DNA of 64,000 nucleotides from Pyrinomonadaceae bacterium (GCA_019186825.1 JABARP010000017.1:1-64000), one strand, 5' to 3'; positions 10,087-18,543 are shown, numbered from the stretch's first letter. Translations and numbers: made by a program. Notes: generated by a model not told the origin, from the letters alone.

Positions 10087-11706
10087 ATGACAGGTAGCGG
10101 CTCAAATTCACGACTTCGTACCCTCACAAACGAGTTTGTCGAGCTCGAAGCAAAACTTAAACTTGGCGGCGGTGCGGAAAAGGCTGCCAAGATCCACAAG
10201 CAAGGCAAACTGACGGCACGCGAACGCGTCGATCTGCTGCTCGATAAGAACTCGCACTCGCAAGAGATCGGCCTGCTCGTCGCGTTTGACGAATACGATG
10301 GCAAGGCTCCGGCCGCGGCTGTCGTGACCGTTCTTGGCAAGGTTGAACGCAGGGAATGTGTCGTCGTCGCAAATGATGCCACGATCAAGGCCGGTGCCTG
10401 GTATCCCGAGACGATCAAGAAGATCCTCCGTGCTCAGGAGATCGCGATGCGGAATCGCGTGCCGATCATCTATCTGGTCGATTCCGCGGGCGTTAATCTG
10501 CCATTTCAAGGCGGTGTTTTTCCGGGACAATACGGTGCGGCACGGATCTTCTATTACAACTCGATAATGCGTCGGTACCTTCGCGTGCCTCAGATCTCTG
10601 CCGTTATGGGGATGTGCGTTGCCGGTGGTGCGTATTTACCCGCGTTGAGCGACGTCATCCTGATGGTCGAGGGAACCTCATTTATGGGGCTTGGCGGTGC
10701 AAACCTCGTCAAAGGTGCGACAGGACAGACTATCGACAACGAAACCCTCGGAGGTGCGTTGACGCACAACGCGATCTCCGGTGTAGCCCATTATCGAACG
10801 AAGAACGACGAAGAGTGCATCGAGAAAATTCGCGCTCTCGTCCGCGATCTGCCGAGGGCAGACGGTTCGCGTTTGTCGATCACGGAGCCGGTCGCGCCAT
10901 CTGTTCCGGTCGAAACGATGTACGACATTCTCCCGGAGGATCATCGCGCGCCGTATGATATGCACGCATTGCTTGATACATTCCTTGACGCCGGCGGGAT
11001 CGAGGAGTTTCAGGCAGATTTTGCCAAGGAAATGATCTGCGGTACGGCGCGCCTTGGCGGGATGCCGGTCGGCGTGATCGCGAATTCGCGCGGTATGTTG
11101 AAGGGAAAGCCGGGTTCGCCACCGCGTTTCGGCGGCATTATCTATACAGAGTCCGCCGAAAAGACCGCATACTTTATCGAGAATTGTGACCGCCATTCGA
11201 CGCCTTTGCTTTTTGTGCAGGATGTCTCGGGCTTCATGGTCGGCGGCGAGGCCGAACACAGTGGGATCATTCGTGCAGGCGCGCGGTTTGTCGAAGCGAT
11301 GTCTTGTGCGAAGGTGCCGAAACTCGTACTCACGATCAACCACGCGAGCGGTGCCGGTTACTACGCGATGGCGGGCCAGGGTTTCGATCCCGATTTTATC
11401 TTTTCCCTTCCAACAGGACGCATGGGCGTGATGGAAGGCGATTCTGCCGTGCAGGCGATGTTCGGCACGCAACTCGACAAGCTCAAAAGCGCGGGTGAAA
11501 AACCTTCTGCGGAATTCGAGGCCGAGATGGATGCCGTCCGCGCGACCTACGACCGCGAGCTCGACGCAAAACACGCGGCTGCACGCGGACTTCTAGATGC
11601 CATCGTTACGCCGGAGAACGTCCGCCCGTCGCTCATTCTCGCGCTCGAAACCTGTCTCAACACATCGACGCCTCACATTGGGCCATTTGTACTCCCGCCT
11701 GCTTGA
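10087..11706 (+). CDS. Acyl-CoA carboxylase, carboxyltransferase (beta) subunit
   Basis: A 539-residue protein, the size of methylcrotonyl/geranyl/propionyl-CoA carboxylase beta subunits. Both crotonase-like halves are visible: LTARERVDLLLDKNS, DSAGVNLPFQ, GMCVAGGAYLPALSD and FMGLGGANLVKGATGQ in the N half, and GGIIYTESAEKTAYFIENCD, QDVSGFMVG and TINHASGAGYYAMAGQ in the C half. It transfers carboxyl from biotin to an acyl-CoA. The LGGALTHNAISG segment and nearby AtuA and crotonase genes favour a methylcrotonyl- or geranyl-CoA type in leucine or terpenoid breakdown. No biotin carboxylase subunit lies in the window, so it must be encoded elsewhere. Confidence 0.9.
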   Translation: MTGSGSNSRLRTLTNEFVELEAKLKLGGGAEKAAKIHKQGKLTARERVDLLLDKNSHSQEIGLLVAFDEYDGKAPAAAVVTVLGKVERRECVVVANDATIKAGAWYPETIKKILRAQEIAMRNRVPIIYLVDSAGVNLPFQGGVFPGQYGAARIFYYNSIMRRYLRVPQISAVMGMCVAGGAYLPALSDVILMVEGTSFMGLGGANLVKGATGQTIDNETLGGALTHNAISGVAHYRTKNDEECIEKIRALVRDLPRADGSRLSITEPVAPSVPVETMYDILPEDHRAPYDMHALLDTFLDAGGIEEFQADFAKEMICGTARLGGMPVGVIANSRGMLKGKPGSPPRFGGIIYTESAEKTAYFIENCDRHSTPLLFVQDVSGFMVGGEAEHSGIIRAGARFVEAMSCAKVPKLVLTINHASGAGYYAMAGQGFDPDFIFSLPTGRMGVMEGDSAVQAMFGTQLDKLKSAGEKPSAEFEAEMDAVRATYDRELDAKHAAARGLLDAIVTPENVRPSLILALETCLNTSTPHIGPFVLPPA

Positions 11707-11735
11707 AAGAGTTCTTGTAGCCGAGGTTTAGCAAG

Positions 11736-13097
11736 TTGCGTCCTGAAAATGAAGCAAAACCAACCGACCGCGGCAGCAAAAATGCCGCAGGAATAAAGTT
11801 CATATTCCGCGCCCTCGGGCATCGGAATTATGCACTCTTTTTCTCAGGCCAAATGGTGTCGATGGTCGGCACGTGGATGACCCGCATCGCGATCAGCTGG
11901 CTTGTTTACAGGCTGACCGGTTCGGCTCTTCTCTTGGGTGTTGTTGGGTTTGCGGGACAGATACCGTCGTTCATTCTCGCACCGATAGCGGGCGTTCTCG
12001 TCGATCGCTGGGATCGGCAGCGTGTCCTCGTGTGGACGCAGGTGCTCGCGATGCTGCAATCGGCGGCACTGGCGGTGCTTGATCTGACCAGCGTGATCGC
12101 GGTTTCGCACGTCGTCGCCCTCGCGATCTTTCAAGGTGTGATCAACGCGTTCGATATGCCCGCACGGCAAGCCTTCGTCGTCGAGATGGTCGATGGCCAA
12201 GACGACCTCGCAAATGCGATCGCGCTCAACTCGACCCTCGTGAATGGAAGCCGTCTGCTCGGGCCTTCGATCGGCGGCGTGATCATTGCAGCCGTTGGCG
12301 AAGGATGGTGTTTCGCGATCGATGCGGTTAGCTACATTGCAGTGATCAGTTCCTTGCTGGCGATGCGAGGCCTTACGAAACGAGTTCGTCCGCGAGAGCA
12401 TGGAAAGAACGTCTTGCAAGAACTACGCGAAGGCATCGCGTACGCCGGGCGGTGCCCGCCGATACGCAACATTCTGGTACTGCTATCGATCGTCAGCCTT
12501 GTCGGTTTTCCGTACACCGTGCTGATGCCGATATTTGCTTCGGACGTTTTGAAGGGCGGCCCGGGCCTTCTCGGTATGCTGATGGCGGCGTCAGGCGTCG
12601 GGGCACTGGCAGGTGCGACTTATCTCGCTGCACGAAGGTCGGTGCTCGGACTCGGGCGTGTGATCCCGACCATGTCTGTGGTATTCGGTGTCGGGCTGAT
12701 ACTGTTCTCTTTCTCTCACGTTATCTGGCTCTCGCTGATCCTCATGGTCGCGACGGGACTCGGCTTTATGGTCCAGATGGCATCAAGCAACACGCTGTTG
12801 CAAACGATTGTCGAGGAGGACAAGCGTGGCCGCGTAATGAGTTTTTACACGATGGCATTTATGGGCACGGCGCCATTCGGGAGCCTTATCGCCGGCTTTC
12901 TCGCTGGAAGGATCGGTGCACCCGCGACGCTTCTTCTCGGCGGTATCGGATGCGTGGCGGCCGGAGTGTGGTTTTTCATCTCGCTGCCGCGTTTGCGCCA
13001 GTTCGTCCGGCCGATCTACATTGAGAAAGGGATCATCAACGAGGTTCGGCGAGGCGTGATGACGACGTCGGAGATAAGCGTTCCGCCGAATTCGTGA
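11736..13097 (+). CDS. MFS transporter (EntS/MFS_3-like)
   Basis: A 453-residue protein with about 11-12 hydrophobic helices. It begins with the MFS_3 pattern FRALGHRNYALFFSGQMVSM and the loop 2-3 motif GVLVDRWDRQRVL. The reading frame opens with TTG at 11736; the nearby ATG is out of frame. It lies 29 nt after the carboxyltransferase gene on the same strand. Members export siderophores, drugs or metabolites. The substrate here is unknown, and the neighbours suggest, weakly, an organic acid or terpenoid. Confidence 0.88.
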   Translation: MRPENEAKPTDRGSKNAAGIKFIFRALGHRNYALFFSGQMVSMVGTWMTRIAISWLVYRLTGSALLLGVVGFAGQIPSFILAPIAGVLVDRWDRQRVLVWTQVLAMLQSAALAVLDLTSVIAVSHVVALAIFQGVINAFDMPARQAFVVEMVDGQDDLANAIALNSTLVNGSRLLGPSIGGVIIAAVGEGWCFAIDAVSYIAVISSLLAMRGLTKRVRPREHGKNVLQELREGIAYAGRCPPIRNILVLLSIVSLVGFPYTVLMPIFASDVLKGGPGLLGMLMAASGVGALAGATYLAARRSVLGLGRVIPTMSVVFGVGLILFSFSHVIWLSLILMVATGLGFMVQMASSNTLLQTIVEEDKRGRVMSFYTMAFMGTAPFGSLIAGFLAGRIGAPATLLLGGIGCVAAGVWFFISLPRLRQFVRPIYIEKGIINEVRRGVMTTSEISVPPNS

Positions 13098-13186
13098 CGG
13101 GTGATCGGTTTTGGCCGATTTGCCAGTAGAGCAAACAGCACCGAAACTCCTGAAAAAAAGTCTTCTCATTGTGGATGTCTGCAGGC

Positions 13187-13192
13187 TATAAT
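13187..13192 (+). promoter_or_regulatory. -10 promoter element (TATAAT) upstream of a small secreted protein gene
   Basis: A perfect TATAAT lies 72 nt before the ATG at 13265. A weak -35 candidate (TTCTCA at 13163-13168) sits 18 nt upstream of it. It separates the secreted-protein/crotonase operon from the MFS gene. Confidence 0.4.
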
Positions 13193-13264
13193 ACTTTGAT
13201 GTCCACAATAGTGGGGGCATCTCGCCGACACTCCTGCAGCAGAAGCTGCATCATCAAAATAGCA

Positions 13265-13594
13265 ATGAGATCCTTGTTCATCCGTACTCTCGCCGTCTGT
13301 CTTTGTGTATTTGCATTTGCCGTGCTGGCGAATGCCCAGGAACGCCGCGACGACGCCAAAAAGCAGTCACGACACGACGATAATGTTGCGGTCGTTATCG
13401 TAAAGTCTGCTGCGAAGGGAACATGGGCCGTGACGAAATTCACGGCAGGGAAGGTCGTGAAGCCTCTCGCGGTTCACGTTGGAAAGCCGATCCTCTTCAA
13501 GTTCGTGCCGGCCGTTGGCAAACTCGCGTTGAAAGCAACAGGTGTCGGCGCCAAGACATTGCTCCCTTATGCCGCTAAACTAGCGGTACTGTGA
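13265..13594 (+). CDS. Small secreted basic protein
   Basis: A 109-residue protein started at the internal ATG at 13265, which gives a clean signal peptide (MRSLFIRTLAVCLCVFAFAV, cleavage near LANAQ). The mature part is rich in Lys, Val and Ala with no Cys, and has an amphipathic repetitive pattern (AKGTWAVTKFTAGKVVKPLA). Function unknown. It resembles in style the Lys-rich secreted protein at 18572-18901. Its stop overlaps the GTG start of the following crotonase gene by 4 nt (GTGA), so the two are translationally coupled. Confidence 0.6.
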   Translation: MRSLFIRTLAVCLCVFAFAVLANAQERRDDAKKQSRHDDNVAVVIVKSAAKGTWAVTKFTAGKVVKPLAVHVGKPILFKFVPAVGKLALKATGVGAKTLLPYAAKLAVL

Positions 13595-14169
13595 CGAAAG
13601 AAGCTCTCAAGATCGCTCGGATCGACACCGCCATGGTCGTAACGTTTACGCGGCCGGAAATACGGAATCCGCTGTCGGTCGCGGTCGTCGAACAACTGAA
13701 CAACATTCTCGACGACGCTGAATCTGACGTTTCAATAGACAAGATAATTCTGACGGGCTCGGACAATGTCTTTGCGTCCGGTGCAGACCTTCGGGAGATA
13801 TCAGCACTTCTGCCGACGGACGCACCCGCCTTTGCACGCCGCGGTCAGGTTCTGATGGGAAAGATCGCTTCATCGCGTCACAAGACCATCGCGGCCATCA
13901 CTGGGTTTTGCTTCGGCGGGGCGTTGGACCTCGCCCTCGCGTGCGACACACGGATCGCTTCTCCAAATTCGCAATTCGCTCATCCCGGAGCAAATTTAGG
14001 CATCATCACAGGCTGGGGCGGAACGCAGCGGCTTCCACGGCTTGTAGGGCGTGGAAATGCGCTCGAAATGTTCTTTACGGCGGCACCGATCTCCGCCGAA
14101 AAAGCTCTCAAGATCGGCCTTATCGACGAGATCGCGGATGACCCGCTTGGGACTGCACTTTTGTCCTAG
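13591..14169 (+). CDS. Crotonase-family protein lacking both catalytic Glu (short form)
   Basis: A 192-residue protein starting at GTG, about 60 residues shorter than typical enoyl-CoA hydratases and missing the C-terminal helical trimerisation region. The fold signatures are clear: oxyanion-hole regions FASGADLREI and GFCFGGALDLALACD, and then GIITGWGGTQRLPRLVG. At the two positions where hydratases have catalytic Glu (Glu144 and Glu164 of the rat enzyme) it has Asp (GGALD) and Gly (AHPGANLG). Ordinary hydration is therefore unlikely. It may be an isomerase, hydrolase or inactive subunit. It lies 45 nt before the AtuA-like ferredoxin-fold gene. Confidence 0.8.
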   Translation: MTKEALKIARIDTAMVVTFTRPEIRNPLSVAVVEQLNNILDDAESDVSIDKIILTGSDNVFASGADLREISALLPTDAPAFARRGQVLMGKIASSRHKTIAAITGFCFGGALDLALACDTRIASPNSQFAHPGANLGIITGWGGTQRLPRLVGRGNALEMFFTAAPISAEKALKIGLIDEIADDPLGTALLS

Positions 14170-14214
14170 CGAGGGCTTTCGCCGAATTCGCGACGATGGG
14201 CTAGAATCTTCTTT

Positions 14215-14547
14215 ATGAAGGTTCAACTCGTAAAACTCGCTCACGCACGCTCCGGCGACAAAGGCGATACGGCCAACGTCGGCCTCATCGCACTAGATCC
14301 AAAAGACTATCCGCTGCTTGTCCGCGAAGTTACTGCCGAACGCGTAAAAGCCTTCTTTGGCGATATGGTCAAAGGCAGCGTGGAACGCTTTGAACTGCCG
14401 AATCTGAACGCCCTGAATTTTCTATTGCACGGTTCACTCGGCGGCGGCGGCACGCTGTCGCTGATGACGGACGCCCAGGGCAAGACGTTCTCTACCGCGC
14501 TTCTGCGCATGTACATCGATGTCGACGACGATCGTCAGACTGCTTGA
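14215..14547 (+). CDS. AtuA-like C-terminal (ferredoxin-fold) domain protein
   Basis: A 110-residue stand-alone protein that matches the C-terminal domain of acyclic terpene utilisation protein AtuA. It begins with the diagnostic KLAHARSGDKGDTANVGLIA and continues with a loop ending LNFLLHGSLGGGGTLSL. In proteobacterial AtuA this domain is fused to the large N-terminal DUF1446 domain. Here the large domain is a separate gene on the opposite strand (16999-18465). The two presumably form one complex acting on acyclic terpenoid or branched acyl-CoA intermediates. Biochemical function is unproven for the family. Confidence 0.85.
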   Translation: MKVQLVKLAHARSGDKGDTANVGLIALDPKDYPLLVREVTAERVKAFFGDMVKGSVERFELPNLNALNFLLHGSLGGGGTLSLMTDAQGKTFSTALLRMYIDVDDDRQTA

Positions 14548-14571
14548 CCGATTGCTCGGAGATACGACGCA

Positions 14572-14922
14572 ATGAAGGACAACGTAGTGCTCGACCGATC
14601 GCTCGACTTTGCAGTTCGGATCGTGCGGCTCTGTCATTATCTAAACGAATCGAAGCGCGAGTTCGTGCTGTCGAAGGAACTCCTTATCTCCGGGACGAAC
14701 ATCGGCAAGCACGTTAAAGCTGCCGTTGGGGCCGAGAACCGCGAGACGTTCATCACCGAGTTCGGCGTTGCACGCCGTCGGGCTTACGAGACAGAATACT
14801 GGCTGCTCGTGCTTCTGCACGGTGGCATTGTCAGCGAAGCTGAATTCGCCTCGATCGCGAAGGATCGACTCGAACTTGTGAAGATCATTTCGTCGATCGT
14901 TTCATCCGCCAGAAATAATTAG
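14572..14922 (+). CDS. Four-helix bundle protein (23S rRNA intervening-sequence type family)
   Basis: A 116-residue all-helical protein. The opening DRSLDFAVRIVRLCHYL, the middle ELLISGTNIGKHVKAAVGAE and the late RRRAYETEYWLLVLL match the four helix bundle family first described from 23S rRNA intervening sequences. These proteins form pentamers with a basic surface and are scattered by gene transfer. Role unknown. It lies between the AtuA-like gene and a crotonase gene, on the same strand, and its stop codon is embedded in an AT-rich hairpin. Confidence 0.85.
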   Translation: MKDNVVLDRSLDFAVRIVRLCHYLNESKREFVLSKELLISGTNIGKHVKAAVGAENRETFITEFGVARRRAYETEYWLLVLLHGGIVSEAEFASIAKDRLELVKIISSIVSSARNN

Positions 14923-14943
14923 TAATTATCGAATTACTAATTA
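14916..14943. terminator. AT-rich perfect hairpin at the end of the four-helix bundle gene
   Basis: A 12-bp perfect stem (TAATTAGTAATT pairing with AATTACTAATTA) around a 4-nt ATCG loop. It overlaps the stop codon. No T-run follows, so it may be a repeat of the AT-rich class also seen near 24055 and 55440 rather than a classical terminator. Confidence 0.45.
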
Positions 14944-14967
14944 ATAATTTGATTTGAAGGGTACTCA

Positions 14968-15723
14968 ATGAAACCGTTACTGTCCGAGACAACTGAGTCG
15001 GTTCGTCTTCTCACCCTCAACCGTCCTGAGAAGCGGAATGCGTTGAATGATGAGCTTGTCGCGGCGTTGAAGGACGCGTTGCGTTCGGCGGATGCGGATG
15101 AGAGTGTGCGTGCGGTCGTTATACGCGGTGCGGGGAAGGATTTTTGCTCGGGGGCGGATCTTTCGTCGATACAAAAGATCGCGACTGCGTCGTTCGAGGA
15201 GAATGTCGAAGATGCGCGTTCGCTTGGGGAGTTGTTCGAGCTGATCCGCAAAGTGAAGATTCCGGTGATCGCGGCTGTACACGGTAGAGCACTCGCGGGC
15301 GGATGCGGGTTGGCGACGGCGTGCGACATCGTGCTTGCTGCCGAGACCGCTCGATTCGGCTATCCTGAGGTCAAGATCGGATTTGTGCCCGCGATGGTAA
15401 CGGCGATCTTGCGGCGAAATCTCGGCGAGAAGAAAAGCTTTGAGCTGCTCACGCAGGGTTTCGAATATTCTGCAGCCGAAGGCCTTGCTCTCGGGCTGGC
15501 CAATCGAGTATTCGCGGACGAGACGTTTGAAACGGACGTGCTCGAATATGCGGCCGTTTATTCAAAGGTCAGCCGCTCGGCCGTCGAACTTACCAAATCA
15601 CTTCTTTACAGCATCGATGGACAAACTTTCGAAGATGCACTTGAATCCGGTGCGCAAATAAACGCAAGAGCGCGAATGACGGACGACTGTAAGGCCGGGA
15701 TCGCGAGGTTTTTGGAGAAATAG
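14968..15723 (+). CDS. Enoyl-CoA hydratase/methylglutaconyl-CoA hydratase-like protein
   Basis: A 251-residue full-length crotonase with LNRPEKRNALNDELV at the N terminus, FCSGADLSS and GRALAGGCGLATACD for the oxyanion hole, and YPEVKIGFVPAMV. The second catalytic Glu (YPE) is present, whereas the first position is Gly (GGCG), as in some methylglutaconyl-CoA hydratases. With the carboxyltransferase at 10087 and the AtuA parts this points to leucine/isovalerate or acyclic terpene catabolism. Other acyl-CoA hydratase roles remain possible. Confidence 0.85.
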   Translation: MKPLLSETTESVRLLTLNRPEKRNALNDELVAALKDALRSADADESVRAVVIRGAGKDFCSGADLSSIQKIATASFEENVEDARSLGELFELIRKVKIPVIAAVHGRALAGGCGLATACDIVLAAETARFGYPEVKIGFVPAMVTAILRRNLGEKKSFELLTQGFEYSAAEGLALGLANRVFADETFETDVLEYAAVYSKVSRSAVELTKSLLYSIDGQTFEDALESGAQINARARMTDDCKAGIARFLEK

Positions 15724-15850
15724 CGTCGCCTCGGTTGCGAGTTATCCACGGCGTGGAAAGCCGGGAAATGCTTGAGTTACGCCTCGTCGCGCTCGTTTTA
15801 TTGAAAGTCGATTTGCAAGCGGACGGCAGTTGAGGCCATTATTAAAGACG

Positions 15851-16069
15851 ATGAAAGAAGATCTGATCGAAATGGCTGGTGTCGTGATCGACAAGCAGCC
15901 GAACGCGTATTTCAAAGTTAAGGTCAACGACACGGACCACGTCGTCCTCGCGACCATTTCGGGCCGCATGCGCCGCAACCGCATCCGCATCCTGATGGGC
16001 GACCGCGTCGATGTCGAACTCTCGCCCTACGACCTCACAAAAGGCCGCATCACGTACAGACACAAATAG
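15851..16069 (+). CDS. infA: Translation initiation factor IF-1
   Basis: 72 residues from the ATG at 15851 ([10 protein letters not shown]), exactly the usual IF-1 length. The S1/OB fold is complete, with [20 protein letters not shown] and the end [13 protein letters not shown]. It binds the ribosomal A site during initiation. The gene is isolated here rather than in a ribosomal protein operon. Confidence 0.95.
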   Translation: MKEDLIEMAGVVIDKQPNAYFKVKVNDTDHVVLATISGRMRRNRIRILMGDRVDVELSPYDLTKGRITYRHK

Positions 16070-16155
16070 CCTCCGCCGGTTGGATGCAACGTCGTTGACG
16101 GACATCGGAGTCCAGCGCGATCCGACCGTCGGTCATCCCCGATCGAGTCTAGGTC

Positions 16156-16443
16156 TTAGAGATCTTGGCCTAAGAGAGTTGTGTCGCCGTTAGCGAGAAT
16201 TGCGACAAGCTGGCGGTCGAAGACCTCCACGGCTTCTGGTTGCGGATATCGGTCAGTGAACCGTTTTCGCACCGCTTCTATTTCAGGGCCAAGACTCGCA
16301 TAGATATTCCTGTTCGCGCGCCCTTCCTCGAGCTTCTTTGCCTCGTAAAGCACAAGCTCCGCGAGCATTAGCTTCGCGAGGCGTTCGGCTTCCACGGGGT
16401 CGAACGGCACAGACTCGGAAAATAGTCTATCGAAAAAGCCCAT
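16156..16443 (-). CDS. Small conserved protein of unknown function
   Basis: A 95-residue acidic helical protein with no signal peptide. No family recognised. It lies directly beyond the atuA tail remnant. Before the presumed HicBA insertion it would have been the gene following atuA on the same strand. Confidence 0.5.
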   Translation of the reverse strand: MGFFDRLFSESVPFDPVEAERLAKLMLAELVLYEAKKLEEGRANRNIYASLGPEIEAVRKRFTDRYPQPEAVEVFDRQLVAILANGDTTLLGQDL

Positions 16444-16481
16444 ATTGATCTTCGTGAAAGACGCGCGATTTTGCGCGCACT

Positions 16482-16580
16482 CTACGTGTTAACGATACAG
16501 ACCTCGGGTTTGATGGGTGACTTCGGGATCAGTATCGGGAAGTATGCCATGATCGCTTCCAGCTTTACAGCACCGCCGGC
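16482..16580 (-). pseudogene. Detached second copy of the atuA 3' end
   Basis: Read on the minus strand this gives AGGAVKLEAIMAYFPILIPK and onward to IVNT and a stop. 25 of 32 residues are identical to the true AtuA C terminus encoded from 17094 to 17002. It has no start or body and begins at the hicA stop codon. The homology ends at the stop codon. It is best read as the displaced end of a gene split from its body by the HicBA cargo. The same layout occurs at tdh and hutU. Confidence 0.85.
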
Positions 16581-16765
16581 TATGGTTTTGGTATGCCGAG
16601 ATCCTTACATATCTTGGGGACGAGATCGTCATTAACTTCGCGATGTCTCGGAACAGCTGGGCGTCGGTTTTGCTCGGCATTGATCCACCATGAATGACTG
16701 CCACCTTCGCGTAGGAGTCGGCAGCCAAATTTGTGAAGATGCTTGACGAGATCACGGCGTTTCAT
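16580..16765 (-). CDS. hicA: HicA mRNA interferase toxin
   Basis: A 61-residue dsRBD-fold toxin. It begins KRRDLVKHLHKFGCRLLREG, has the catalytic His motif GSHS, and ends with the family tail VPRHREVN and ICKDLGIP. HicA cleaves mRNA when released from HicB. Its start overlaps the hicB stop (4 nt, ATGA), with the antitoxin gene first. The stop abuts the atuA tail remnant. Confidence 0.9.
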   Translation of the reverse strand: MKRRDLVKHLHKFGCRLLREGGSHSWWINAEQNRRPAVPRHREVNDDLVPKICKDLGIPKP

Positions 16766-16974
16766 GCAGCGATGAGCGACTCTTCGAACCCAACGCCCGC
16801 CATGCGGCGCGCATCTTCGCGATTGAACTCAAGAGCCTCGATGAGCGTGATTCGAAGGCTCTCGATCAACGCCTCGCGGGTCGATTCCTGACAGTTAACG
16901 CCCGGCACTTCTTCGATCCAGCCGATCCACCAGTCTCCATTCTGCTTTAGAACCGCTGTATATTGATTCTTCAT
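16762..16974 (-). CDS. hicB: HicB antitoxin
   Basis: A 70-residue protein from the ATG at 16974. It has the partial RNase H-like HicB fold (YTAVLKQNGDWWIGWIEEVP, GVNCQESTREALIESL). It lacks an added C-terminal DNA-binding domain, ending soon after the fold. It lies 24 nt after the atuA stop on the same strand with no visible promoter between, so expression by read-through from atuA is likely. The pair is the cargo of the atuA tail insertion. Confidence 0.88.
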   Translation of the reverse strand: MKNQYTAVLKQNGDWWIGWIEEVPGVNCQESTREALIESLRITLIEALEFNREDARRMAGVGFEESLIAA

Positions 16975-16998
16975 AATCAAGAGAATACTACATAAGGC

Positions 16999-18465
16999 CT
17001 ACGTATTGACGATAGAGACCTCGGGTTTGATCAGGGATTTGGGGATCAGAGTTGGGAAGTATGCCATGATCTCCTCGACCTTCGGGCGGCCGCCTGCAAA
17101 GCCTGTGACTCCGGGCGGGCCGGTGAGGATGAGCGGTGCGATCTCTTTTGTGAAGCGTTCGACGTGCGCCTTGTTGTGTCCGCGAACGGCAACGCGAAGC
17201 TGGACCTCCGGGATGTCGGAAGGAGCGCGGACACTCTTGTCCGCAACGGACGATGCTTCGTCGACCGTCGAATTGTCTTGCGAAGATGTCGCCGGGGGAA
17301 CCGGCGATGCGGACAAGAGTGTCCGCTCTCCAAGGTGGCCGTGGGTGGCGTTGACGCCGACGAACTCCGTCAGGATGACGTCGAATTCGAGGCCGAGATT
17401 TTCGAGGCGTTGGCGAAGGATCTTGTCGGCTGCCTGTGCCTTTTCGAGAGCATCAGGCCAGGAATAAACGAGCGTGCCGACGGATTTCCAGCCGTCGGAA
17501 TAGGCGATCGACACTTTGTAAAAATCGGTCGCGGGGCCGCCTTTGATACCGAAAACTCGCACGCGATCCTCACCCGCCGGTTCGACATGGATAGATGAGA
17601 AATCAGCGACGACATCGGGCGTGATGTAGGCTTTCGGGTCGCCCATTTCGTAGAGAAGCTGTTCCGTGACGGACTGAACGTTGACGCGGCCTCCGGTGCC
17701 TTTGTGCTTGGTTACGATGAAGGTGCCGTCGGCCTTGGCTTCGACTATCGGGAAGCCGATGTTCGCCATGTCGGGAATATTTTGCCAGTCATATTGGCAA
17801 TTGCCGCCTGAAGATTGCGCACCGCATTCGATGATGTGACCCGCGATCGTGCCTGCCGAAACGCGGTCCCAATCGTCGAACTTCCAGCCGAATTCATGCA
17901 TTAGCGGAGCGAGCGTTAGGCCCGTGTCCGTGAGTCTGCCGCCGACGAGCACATTCGCGCCGAGGCCGAGGGCCTCGACGAGCGGTGCGGCCCCGAGGTA
18001 GACGTTCGCGGACTGAACTTTGTCGCGGATCGCTGAAAGCGGAGTGCCGTCGTCCATCGAATTGATCTCGACGCCGTCCGCGATCCAGTTATCGAGTTGG
18101 CTTAGTACGTCATCGCCCGTTATCATCCCGATCTTTACTTTGCCGGACAGGCCCAATTCGGCCGCGGCCGCTCTGATCTTTTGTGCGCAGCCCGCGACGT
18201 TCACGCCGCCAGCGTTCGACAGGACCTTAATATTCTTTTCGACGCAATCGGGCAGGATCTCCTGCATCAAACTGACGAAATCGCGCGCATAGCCCGCCTC
18301 GGGGTCCCGAGCGCGTTGCTTCTGCAGGATCGACATCGTTACCTCTGCGAGGTAATCGAGCATCAAATAATCAATAGGTCCTTTCCGTACCTGATCGATA
18401 GGTGCAGTGAGAAGATCCCCCCAAAAACCCTGGCCGCCGGCGACACGAATTACTTTTTCCGTCAT
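16999..18465 (-). CDS. AtuA large domain (DUF1446), acyclic terpene utilisation family
   Basis: A 488-residue protein. It opens [20 protein letters not shown], with [52 protein letters not shown] and [14 protein letters not shown], all hallmarks of the AtuA N-terminal domain. The usual C-terminal ferredoxin-fold domain is encoded separately at 14215-14547. A roughly 37-residue foreign segment near residue 380-415 comes from a palindromic repeat pair inserted in frame (17222-17331). A diverged copy of its last 32 codons lies 0.5 kb downstream beyond hicBA. It probably acts with acyl-CoA carboxylase and hydratase genes in terpenoid or branched-chain breakdown. Confidence 0.88.
   Translation of the reverse strand: MTEKVIRVAGGQGFWGDLLTAPIDQVRKGPIDYLMLDYLAEVTMSILQKQRARDPEAGYARDFVSLMQEILPDCVEKNIKVLSNAGGVNVAGCAQKIRAAAAELGLSGKVKIGMITGDDVLSQLDNWIADGVEINSMDDGTPLSAIRDKVQSANVYLGAAPLVEALGLGANVLVGGRLTDTGLTLAPLMHEFGWKFDDWDRVSAGTIAGHIIECGAQSSGGNCQYDWQNIPDMANIGFPIVEAKADGTFIVTKHKGTGGRVNVQSVTEQLLYEMGDPKAYITPDVVADFSSIHVEPAGEDRVRVFGIKGGPATDFYKVSIAYSDGWKSVGTLVYSWPDALEKAQAADKILRQRLENLGLEFDVILTEFVGVNATHGHLGERTLLSASPVPPATSSQDNSTVDEASSVADKSVRAPSDIPEVQLRVAVRGHNKAHVERFTKEIAPLILTGPPGVTGFAGGRPKVEEIMAYFPTLIPKSLIKPEVSIVNT
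17222..17331. repeat. Inverted repeat pair inserted in frame within atuA
   Basis: Two 24-bp arms (17222-17245 and 17308-17331) are inverted copies of the palindromic element at 1905-2117, spaced 62 bp apart like a REPIN. The whole 110-bp unit, plus one base if a short target duplication was made, keeps the atuA frame open and encodes peptides such as [11 protein letters not shown] and ADKSVRAPS that are absent from the rest of the family pattern. Confidence 0.88.
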
Positions 18466-18504
18466 AAGGAACGATTATACCGAAAATGGTGGACAAGCGC
18501 AGAA

Positions 18505-18543
18505 AGGGCGTTCGAACCGCATTGTCTGCCATACGAACGCCCT
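18505..18543 (-). terminator. Stem-loop between the Lys-rich secreted gene and atuA
   Basis: A 10-bp perfect stem (AGGGCGTTCG with CGAACGCCCT) around a 19-nt loop, 29 nt after the stop of the gene at 18572. There is only a weak T-run on the minus strand, so termination strength is uncertain. Confidence 0.5.

Noticed and set aside
14547..14967. A tail cassette carrying the four-helix bundle gene after the AtuA-like gene
   Set aside because: No second copy of the preceding gene's 3' end lies beyond it.
16489..16755. An 88-codon minus-strand ORF in another frame through hicA
   Set aside because: The HicA frame is clear. This ORF only joins an out-of-frame hicA translation to out-of-frame sequence of the atuA tail copy.
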